This document shows, one piece after another, positions 1-5,401 of a stretch of 5,952 nt of DNA (position 1 is the first letter of the stretch; each line of letters opens with the position of its first letter). The notes beneath the pieces are model-generated. The model was given only the letters and a program-made list of their open reading frames with translations. It had not been told where the DNA came from and made no database searches. The stretch comes from Alphaproteobacteria bacterium. Its GTDB lineage: Bacteria > Pseudomonadota > Alphaproteobacteria > JALRGP01. Where the stretch lies: the NCBI GenBank assembly GCA_023259685.1, contig JALRGP010000039.1, positions 1 to 5,952 on the forward strand, in the 5' to 3' direction. The translations under genes were made by a program, and so were the position numbers.

Positions 1-1
1 T

Positions 2-73
2 CAGGGTGGTTCTTCTGGTTTGTTTGATCTTATTATGCAGGCTGCTCAAGACCTTCTAAAAAGTGAGGGGTAG
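2..73 (+). CDS. C-terminal end of an unidentified protein (partial)
   Basis: An open frame enters from the left edge and ends at the TAG at 71-73. It gives 23 residues, beginning QGGSSGLFDLIMQAAQ and ending LLKSEG. The tail has a Gly/Ser-rich stretch followed by an amphipathic-looking helix, a plausible protein C-terminus. The fragment is too short to assign to a family, and the other forward frames carry stops here (for example TGA at 25-27 in frame 1). No clear terminator follows it. Its status as a real gene end is an inference from the open frame and composition only. Confidence 0.45.
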   Translation, partial: QGGSSGLFDLIMQAAQDLLKSEG

Positions 74-374
74 TGTGGAACCAATTGTTAACATTGCTAT
101 CAAGCAAGCTGTGTATTTTATAAACATGAGCGTTCTCCATTTAATTTAAAAATTAATAATAAAAAAAGATGACATTCAAAAACCATTATCTCAAAAATCA
201 CCTTGCGCTAATATTAGCCTTACGAATTGTAAAAGGTCAAAAAAGATTTAACCAAAAGGGCAAGATCAACGTGTGAGAGCAAGTTTTTGTAGAAATTTCA
301 GAAAAAAATAGATGCTGCGCGTATTTTATCAACGATGCATTCATAGGGAAATGCTACTGTAAAACATTAAAAAT
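74..374. other. AT-rich intergenic stretch with no supported gene
   Basis: About 300 bases between the end of the left-edge gene and the tRNA promoter. I see only very short open frames on either strand, none with a ribosome-binding site or a recognisable protein. One is a 16-codon frame from ATG 312 to TAA 362. A small 5-bp hairpin (TTGCT at 94-98 with AGCAA at 103-107) is too weak to call a terminator. It may be decayed sequence or the untranslated end of the upstream transcript. Confidence 0.5.
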
Positions 375-404
375 TTGTCATATTATCATTGAATAGGCGA
401 TAAT
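375..404 (+). promoter_or_regulatory. Sigma70-type promoter of tRNA-Leu (and probably tig)
   Basis: The -35 box TTGTCA (375-380) matches the TTGACA consensus at 5 of 6 positions. The -10 box GATAAT (399-404) matches TATAAT at 5 of 6, and the spacer is 18 bp. Transcription would start near 411, leaving a leader of only about 8 bases before the tRNA acceptor stem at 419, as is usual for a stable-RNA promoter. No terminator separates the tRNA from tig, so this promoter probably drives both. The boxes are seen directly; their activity is inferred. Confidence 0.7.
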
Positions 405-418
405 AAATTATGCAGACT

Positions 419-503
419 GCGGGTATGGTGAAATTGGTAGACACGCAAGACTTAGGATCTTGTGGCGTAAGCTGTGGGGGTTCAAGTCCCTCTACCCGCA
501 CCA
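419..503 (+). tRNA. tRNA-Leu, anticodon UAG
   Basis: The acceptor stem GCGGGTA (419-425) pairs perfectly with TACCCGC (493-499), followed by A500 and an encoded CCA (501-503). The anticodon stem CAAGA (446-450) pairs with TCTTG (458-462) around the loop CTTAGGA. The anticodon is TAG at 453-455, which reads CUA and, by wobble, other CUN leucine codons. A long variable arm with a GTAA loop lies at about 463-475, as expected for a class II tRNA. The T-stem GGGGG/CCCTC (476-480 with 488-492) encloses the TTCAAGT loop. All arms are present, so it should be functional. It sits just behind a strong promoter and 18 bases before tig. Confidence 0.97.
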
Positions 504-521
504 GACAATATAAGTTTACCA

Positions 522-1898
522 ATGAAATTTGACATTTTAGAAAAAGATGGTTTTTTAGAGCTGGTTCGTTTATCGATCCCCAAAGATGAATTAAAAAAAG
601 AAACCGCACTTTGGGTTTCTCGAAGACAACCTCTTGTATCAATTCCTGGATTCAGAAAAGGAAAAGCTCCGATTGCGCTTATTCAAAAAAAATACCAAGA
701 CACAGCATTGTCCGAATCCTATGAACAGCTTATTAAAAAAAGTGTGAGCACAGTATTTAAGGAACATTATCAATCCAAAAGCTTGTTTAAAAATCCCATT
801 ATTAAAAAAAAAGAATCAACTGATTCTGATATTATATTGGATGTTGAATTTTCTTTTAAGCCCGATATCAGTATTGAATCTTTAAAAGACATACCTCCTT
901 TCCCTATTTATGAGCTTGAGCTCTCAGATGATGAATTTTTAGCTTATATGGAAGAAAAATTTTCCGTCAAAAAAACTTTACCAAAAATTGCAAACAGTGA
1001 AGAGCATGTTACAGACGACAATAGCGTGGTTTTTTATAATGTAGAAGTTTTGCATACTGACGGCAGTCAAGTGCCTTTAAAAAAATATTTTAAAAATATT
1101 TTTGATTTTTCCATAATGCCTGAGCATGAATTTTTACCAATGAACGTATTTATGTCGTTAAAAGGTTTAAAAAAAGATGATGTTTACGAAACAACGTTGG
1201 CATTAGATGATAAAATGAAGGAGTTTTTTTCTCTGCCCGATGGGGAGATTGTTGTCAAAATAAAAATCGATCGTACCTGCCCTCTGGTCGAAAGTCACTC
1301 TTTAGATGAATACCTGTCCTATGCAAATCTGGATAAGGAGAAATTTTTAAAGGACGAAAAAGCAAAAGCTATCTCAAAGCATCAAGAATATATTTTTTTC
1401 TTTATGAAGAAAAAAATATTTGATCATATGGAGGGCATTGTCTTTGATGTCCCTAAACGCTATATCGATCAAGAATATTCAAACGTTAAAAAAACAATTG
1501 ATGATATGAAAAAAAATGAGGAACCCTCGAATGAAGGTGAGTCATTAAGTGATGAAGAGATGAAAAGATTGTCTGAACGTCGTGTCAGGTTGGGCATTCT
1601 TTTAAGTGAAATTTTAAGTAGTGCTGGATTATTCCTTTCCGCATCTGATGTGTCAAATTTTTATTCTAAAAAACAAAACATTCTACAAGGATTCAATGCA
1701 TTATTGCCATTTAATTTTAATGTTGAAGCGTATACTCAAGATCTGAATGAAAAAAATTTTGTATCCTACATCATTAAACATTACCTAAATAACCAAGAAC
1801 CTGAAAAAATTTCAATCAAGGATTTAAGAGCAAAATTGGCCAGTGAAATGGGAGAAGATATTTTGGAAGAAATTGATTCTTTTTTTTACCACAGTTAA
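522..1898 (+). CDS. tig: Trigger factor, ribosome-associated chaperone with degenerate PPIase region
   Basis: Trigger factor binds near the ribosomal exit tunnel and shields nascent chains. This 458-residue product has the ribosome-docking signature GFRKGKAP at residues 43-50 in an N-terminal domain of about 115 residues. The C-terminal substrate-binding arms (about 255-455) include ERRVRLGILLSEI (352-364), typical of alphaproteobacterial members. Length is close to the usual 430-450. The middle segment (about 160-250) lies where the FKBP-type prolyl isomerase should be, but its usual FIPGFE-like motif is not recognisable (FLPMNVFMSLKG instead), so isomerase activity is doubtful. The frame is open back into the tRNA, with an ATG at 474, but a start there would lie inside the tRNA; ATG 522 gives the proper family N-terminus. 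There is no Shine-Dalgarno sequence. The gene is very AT- and lysine-rich: 1081-1140 has 12 G+C in 60. Confidence 0.93.
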   Translation: MKFDILEKDGFLELVRLSIPKDELKKETALWVSRRQPLVSIPGFRKGKAPIALIQKKYQDTALSESYEQLIKKSVSTVFKEHYQSKSLFKNPIIKKKESTDSDIILDVEFSFKPDISIESLKDIPPFPIYELELSDDEFLAYMEEKFSVKKTLPKIANSEEHVTDDNSVVFYNVEVLHTDGSQVPLKKYFKNIFDFSIMPEHEFLPMNVFMSLKGLKKDDVYETTLALDDKMKEFFSLPDGEIVVKIKIDRTCPLVESHSLDEYLSYANLDKEKFLKDEKAKAISKHQEYIFFFMKKKIFDHMEGIVFDVPKRYIDQEYSNVKKTIDDMKKNEEPSNEGESLSDEEMKRLSERRVRLGILLSEILSSAGLFLSASDVSNFYSKKQNILQGFNALLPFNFNVEAYTQDLNEKNFVSYIIKHYLNNQEPEKISIKDLRAKLASEMGEDILEEIDSFFYHS

Positions 1899-1915
1899 AC
1901 ACAAGTTATGAGACA

Positions 1916-1933
1916 TTTGGTAATTTTACCAAA
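1916..1933. repeat. Short perfect inverted repeat after tig
   Basis: TTTGGTAA (1916-1923) and TTACCAAA (1926-1933) are perfect reverse complements separated by TT. In RNA this gives a stem of about 7 bp with a four-base loop. It begins 17 bases after the tig stop codon and is immediately followed by a larger hairpin. It may protect the tig mRNA 3' end or help in termination. There is no U-run directly after it. Confidence 0.6.
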
Positions 1934-1936
1934 CAT

Positions 1937-1971
1937 ACATGAAACCATTATTAATTTTAATGGTTTCATGT
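1937..1971 (+). terminator. Perfect 14-bp hairpin after tig, possible terminator
   Basis: The arm at 1937-1950 (ACATGAAACCATTA) is exactly complementary to 1958-1971, around a 7-base loop (TTAATTT). It lies between tig and murF. The stem is AT-rich and the bases after it (TACGATAAT) are not a proper U-run, so it is not a textbook intrinsic terminator. Because the palindrome is perfect, the alternatives are an mRNA-stabilising 3' end, an RNase-processing site or a protein-binding site. The structure is seen directly; the terminator role is inferred. Confidence 0.55.
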
Positions 1972-1980
1972 TACGATAAT
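1951..1980 (+). promoter_or_regulatory. Weak candidate promoter for murF
   Basis: GATAAT at 1975-1980 matches the -10 consensus at 5 of 6 positions and is identical to the -10 of the tRNA promoter. The -35 position at 18 bp spacing is TTAATT (1951-1956), only 3 of 6 matches, and falls in the loop of the preceding hairpin. Transcription would start near 1987, giving a leader of roughly 28 bases before murF. A -10 like this can arise by chance in AT-rich DNA. Confidence 0.25.
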
Positions 1981-2014
1981 TGAAAATTAATATGAAAAAG
2001 GCCTCAGTCTAGAC

Positions 2015-3376
2015 ATGGAAAAAACTTTTTTAACAGATTTTGATTTAACAAAAATTTTAAATATACCAAACAAGAATTCTCATGTTTATACCAATGTTTG
2101 CATGGATTCTAGAAAGGTTGAAAAAGGATCTTTGTTTATTGCAATTGACAATGGTTATCGGTTTATTGATGACGCCATCCAAAATGGTGCCCTTGGCATC
2201 ATCACTGAAGTAAGCCATTTGGAATTTTCTGGCATATCTATTTACCAAGTCACATCATCCCTTGAGGCCCTTAAGAACATTGCCATCTTTCAGCGACATC
2301 GTTCCCACGGTCATATCATTGGCATCACAGGCAGTTGTGGAAAAACAACAACAAAGGAATTGATTAGACATGTTTTTTCGCATCAAGATCATCGTGTAGT
2401 TGCATCTCCAGCCAGTTATAATAATCACATTGGTGTACCATTTAGTGTGGCTCAACTTCACTCCACAACCTCTGTTGGCATTTTTGAAATGGGAATGAAT
2501 CATCCGGGTGAAATGGCCCCTTTGTCCCATATTGTTAAACCAACCATTGCCTTGATCACCAATATTGCTTCTGCTCATATTGGCCATTTCAAAAATATCC
2601 AAGCTATTGCCAAAGAAAAAATTCATATTATTGATGGCATGAATCCATCAGATCATTTGATTTTAAATCGAGATGATGATTGTTTTGATTTATTACAAAA
2701 CACAGCTCACCAACAAGGTATTCAACATATTTATACGGTTGGTTATCACCATGATTCCTCTATCAGATTACTATCATATGATGGTGGTCATGTGTCATTA
2801 GATATATTGGGCCGTCGCGTTGAATTTGTTATGCAGTCTGCCATAGGACACCATTTGTCTTACTTATCCGCCTTTGTCTTACTAACCGGTCTTTTATGTG
2901 GTTATTCTGTTGATACGATGTTGACATCGATGATCCACTTCAAACCTGTTGATGGACGTGGCCGTGAGCATCAAGTTAAGTTTTATGGCAAAAATATTCA
3001 TTTGATTGATGAATCCTATAATGCCAATCCTCTATCGATGCATAATGCACTCATTAACTTTAAAATGTCAAAAAAACCATGGAAACGCCGTATTGTTGTT
3101 TTGGGTGATATGCGGGAGTTGGGAGAGTATGCTGATGCTGCACACCATAGCATGATACAGCAGGCAAAAGACCTTGAGTTTGATGAAATTTTTTATGTTG
3201 GATCCTATTGTCAGGGATTTAAAGATCGTGCTTTATCTTTTGAAACGATGACAGATTTAGAAATGTCTTTGTCCAAGCATATTCAAAACAATGACGCTGT
3301 GATGGTCAAAGCCTCAAGGGGGAGTGGTTTATACAAATTAGTTGACAATATATTAAGCCAATCGTCTGTAAGTTAA
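2015..3376 (+). CDS. murF: UDP-N-acetylmuramoyl-tripeptide--D-alanyl-D-alanine ligase (MurF)
   Basis: MurF adds the D-Ala-D-Ala dipeptide to the UDP-MurNAc-tripeptide in the cytoplasm, using ATP, and completes the pentapeptide precursor of peptidoglycan. The 453 residues match the family length. Visible are an N-terminal uridine-binding region with DSRKV at 31-35, the P-loop GITGSCGKTTTKE at 103-115, YNNHIGVP at 135-142, EMGMN at 158-162 and TNIASAHIGHF at 182-192. K202 in AIAKEK is the likely carbamylated lysine. Later come GRGREH at 314-319, DESYNANP at 332-339 and VLGDMRELG at 362-370, which begins the C-terminal Mur ligase domain. No key residue looks lost. The best upstream Shine-Dalgarno-like match, AAGG at 1998-2001, is 13 bases from the ATG, rather far. 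The gene stands apart from other mur genes in this window. Confidence 0.96.
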   Translation: MEKTFLTDFDLTKILNIPNKNSHVYTNVCMDSRKVEKGSLFIAIDNGYRFIDDAIQNGALGIITEVSHLEFSGISIYQVTSSLEALKNIAIFQRHRSHGHIIGITGSCGKTTTKELIRHVFSHQDHRVVASPASYNNHIGVPFSVAQLHSTTSVGIFEMGMNHPGEMAPLSHIVKPTIALITNIASAHIGHFKNIQAIAKEKIHIIDGMNPSDHLILNRDDDCFDLLQNTAHQQGIQHIYTVGYHHDSSIRLLSYDGGHVSLDILGRRVEFVMQSAIGHHLSYLSAFVLLTGLLCGYSVDTMLTSMIHFKPVDGRGREHQVKFYGKNIHLIDESYNANPLSMHNALINFKMSKKPWKRRIVVLGDMRELGEYADAAHHSMIQQAKDLEFDEIFYVGSYCQGFKDRALSFETMTDLEMSLSKHIQNNDAVMVKASRGSGLYKLVDNILSQSSVS

Positions 3377-3388
3377 TCAAATTTTATG

Positions 3389-3417
3389 GCTGTTACTGAA
3401 AACAGGTGGGTAACAGC
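3389..3417 (+). terminator. Possible terminator hairpin after murF
   Basis: GCTGTTAC (3389-3396) and GTAACAGC (3410-3417) are perfect 8-bp complements with a 13-base loop, starting 13 bases after the murF stop. ATTTAAAAT follows rather than a clean U-run, so termination efficiency is uncertain. Its position right after a stop codon, in a gap that separates unrelated genes, supports the call. Confidence 0.45.
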
Positions 3418-3551
3418 ATTTAAAATCCTGTTATAGCTTATGATCTAAATCTCTAAAGCATCGATATTTTTTACACTTGAGACACAAGCATACTACCAGA
3501 TAACGTTAAAATAAAAAATTATAAACAATTCCTGATGAATTTGATGGTGGA

Positions 3552-3581
3552 TTGATTTTATTCTTCAATGCATATTATATT
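3552..3581 (+). promoter_or_regulatory. Candidate promoter for nrdA-mutY
   Basis: TTGATT (3552-3557) matches the -35 consensus at 4 of 6 positions, and TATATT (3576-3581) matches the -10 consensus at 5 of 6, with an 18-bp spacer. Transcription would begin near 3588, about 23 bases before the nrdA ATG. The surrounding 234-base gap is AT-rich, so chance matches are likely; another weak option is TTGAGA at 3477-3482. I could not find a convincing pair of NrdR boxes, the usual repressor sites in front of ribonucleotide reductase genes. Confidence 0.35.
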
Positions 3582-3610
3582 AATTTTACGACCACAGTAT
3601 AAAAAAAATC

Positions 3611-5401
3611 ATGGCAGTCACCACCAACAAGACATTTGTCAAAATTGATCAAACTAGAAATTCAGATTTAACGGATTTTGGTAAAAAAACCTTAGAACAG
3701 CAATATCTTTTGCCTGGTGAAGATTTCCAGGATGTTTTTGCAAGAGTTGCGCGTACTTACAGCGATAATGACCACCATTGCCAACGATTATATGATTACA
3801 TGTCAAAATTATGGTTTATGCCTGCAACCCCTATTTTATCCAATGGGGGTACGGGTAGAGGGCTACCGATTTCTTGTTTTTTAAACGAAGCTACTGATAA
3901 TTTACAAGGCATTTTGGGCCTTTGGAATGAAAATGTATGGCTTGCTTCCAAGGGAGGAGGAATTGGCAGTTATTGGGGAAATTTACGTTCTATTGGAGAA
4001 AAAATTGGCTTAAACGGCCAAACATCCGGTGTCATTCCATTTATGAAAGTGATGGACAGTATGACGTTGGCTATTTCCCAAGGGTCCTTGCGACGTGGGT
4101 CGGCAGCCATTTATTTGCCCATCGACCATCCAGAAATTGAAGAATTTATTGAAATCCGACGCCCAACCGGTGGGGATCAAAATAGAAAAACCCTCAACCT
4201 TCATCATGCTATCGCCATCACGGATGATTTTATGGAAGCAGTGGAAAGAGGCGATGAATGGCACTTAAGAAGTCCAAAAGATCGCTCTGTTATTCGTTCT
4301 GTACCTGCCAGAGATCTGTGGATTCGCTTGCTAACGACCCGGATGGAAACAGGGGAACCCTACCTGTTATTTATTGACACGGTTAACAAAGCAATTCCCC
4401 AACATCACAAAGATTTAGGATTGTTTGTGAAAACGTCCAATTTATGTTCAGAAATCACGCTTCCAACTGGTAAAGATATGCTGGGCAAAGATAGAACAGC
4501 CGTCTGTTGTCTCTCATCCTTAAATATTGAAAAATATTTTGAATGGCAAGATAACAAAGAATTTATCGAGGATGTTTTAAGATTTTTAGATAACGTACTT
4601 CAAGATTTTATTGATAACGCCCCGGATTCAATGAACCGCGCCAAATATTCAGCCATGCGCGAACGCTCAATTGGCCTTGGAGTGATGGGATTTCATTCAT
4701 TTCTACAATCTCAAAATATTCCCTTTGAAAGTGTTATGGCAACGGTATGGAATAAACGAATTTTTTCCTTTATTAAAGAGACATCTGATGAAATATCTGA
4801 AAAATTGGCCCATGAAAGGGGGGCTTGTCCTGACGCGCAAGCATGCGGAATTTTAGAGCGTTTTTCTAATAAACTTGCGGTTGCACCAACGGCTACCATT
4901 TCAATTATCTGTGGAGGGTCATCCCCTGGGATCGAGCCTTACCCCAGCAATGGTTATACCCATAAAACATTGTCAGGATCTTTTCCCGTTAAAAATCGTT
5001 ATCTTGAAAAACTATTGATATCCAAAGGATATAATACAAAAGAAGTATGGTCGTCTATTTTTATATCGCAAGGATCGGTCCAGCATTTGGATTTTTTGTC
5101 TGAGCATGAAAAAAAAGTCTTTAAAACTGCTTTTGAAATTGATCAACGATGGTTAGTCAGCCACGCGGCAGACCGTCAACCATATATTTGCCAAGCACAA
5201 TCATTAAATTTATTTTTACCTGGCAATGTTCATAAAAAAGATCTTCACCAAATTCACATGATGGCATGGAAAAAAGGTGTTAAAAGTTTGTATTATCTAA
5301 GGTCGTTATCGATACAGCGTGCAGAATCCGCAAACCCTGTATCCGCCCCAATCCAGCAGGCTGAGGAAAAAGATTATGATGAGTGTTTGTCTTGCCAATA
5401 A
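3611..5401 (+). CDS. nrdA: Class I ribonucleoside-diphosphate reductase large (alpha) subunit, short form
   Basis: This subunit reduces ribonucleoside diphosphates to deoxyribonucleotides, using a radical supplied by the small subunit NrdB. The 596 residues carry the whole catalytic set: the active-site disulfide cysteines C89 (PISCFLNE) and C299 (AVCCLSSLN), and NLCSE at 277-281 with N277, the radical cysteine C279 and E281. The tyrosine pair Y561-Y562 (SLYYLRS) is for radical transfer, and the C-terminal ECLSCQ supplies the redox pair C592/C595. The tyrosine pair and NrdB-type radical path point to class I rather than the B12-dependent class II. The protein starts almost directly at the core (FARVARTYSDN, LWFMPATPILSNGG) and has no N-terminal ATP-cone, so it is much shorter than E. 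coli NrdA (761). No Shine-Dalgarno sequence precedes ATG 3611. The 3' end overlaps mutY, and nrdB is not adjacent. Confidence 0.95.
   Translation: MAVTTNKTFVKIDQTRNSDLTDFGKKTLEQQYLLPGEDFQDVFARVARTYSDNDHHCQRLYDYMSKLWFMPATPILSNGGTGRGLPISCFLNEATDNLQGILGLWNENVWLASKGGGIGSYWGNLRSIGEKIGLNGQTSGVIPFMKVMDSMTLAISQGSLRRGSAAIYLPIDHPEIEEFIEIRRPTGGDQNRKTLNLHHAIAITDDFMEAVERGDEWHLRSPKDRSVIRSVPARDLWIRLLTTRMETGEPYLLFIDTVNKAIPQHHKDLGLFVKTSNLCSEITLPTGKDMLGKDRTAVCCLSSLNIEKYFEWQDNKEFIEDVLRFLDNVLQDFIDNAPDSMNRAKYSAMRERSIGLGVMGFHSFLQSQNIPFESVMATVWNKRIFSFIKETSDEISEKLAHERGACPDAQACGILERFSNKLAVAPTATISIICGGSSPGIEPYPSNGYTHKTLSGSFPVKNRYLEKLLISKGYNTKEVWSSIFISQGSVQHLDFLSEHEKKVFKTAFEIDQRWLVSHAADRQPYICQAQSLNLFLPGNVHKKDLHQIHMMAWKKGVKSLYYLRSLSIQRAESANPVSAPIQQAEEKDYDECLSCQ
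5363..5367 (+). promoter_or_regulatory. Ribosome-binding site of mutY inside nrdA
   Basis: GAGGA at 5363-5367 lies 8 bases before the ATG at 5376, an ideal Shine-Dalgarno position. It falls within the last codons of nrdA, so ribosomes finishing nrdA pass over it. It decides the mutY start in favour of 5376 over the ATG at 5379 and the GTG at 5460. It is the clearest ribosome-binding site in the window. Confidence 0.7.

Noticed and set aside
94..107. Hairpin TTGCT/AGCAA after the left-edge gene
   Set aside because: It has only 5 base pairs and no U-run, too weak for a terminator call.
474..521. In-frame upstream start (ATG 474) extending trigger factor by 16 residues
   Set aside because: It lies inside the tRNA-Leu gene, and its codons are tRNA T-arm and acceptor sequence. 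ATG 522 begins at the normal family N-terminus.
367..642. 91-codon open frame on the minus strand
   Set aside because: It runs antisense across the tRNA and the start of tig, and its residues show no family features.
2057..2626. Two minus-strand open frames of 63 and 123 codons
   Set aside because: They are antisense shadows of murF, whose sense product has the full Mur ligase motif set.
3592..3606. Possible NrdR box (CACAGTATA) just before nrdA
   Set aside because: Only one poor half-site is visible and no second box at a suitable distance.
3937..4264. Open frames of 67 (+) and 84 (-) codons inside nrdA
   Set aside because: They are alternate-frame shadows of the conserved nrdA coding sequence with no ribosome-binding site or recognisable product.
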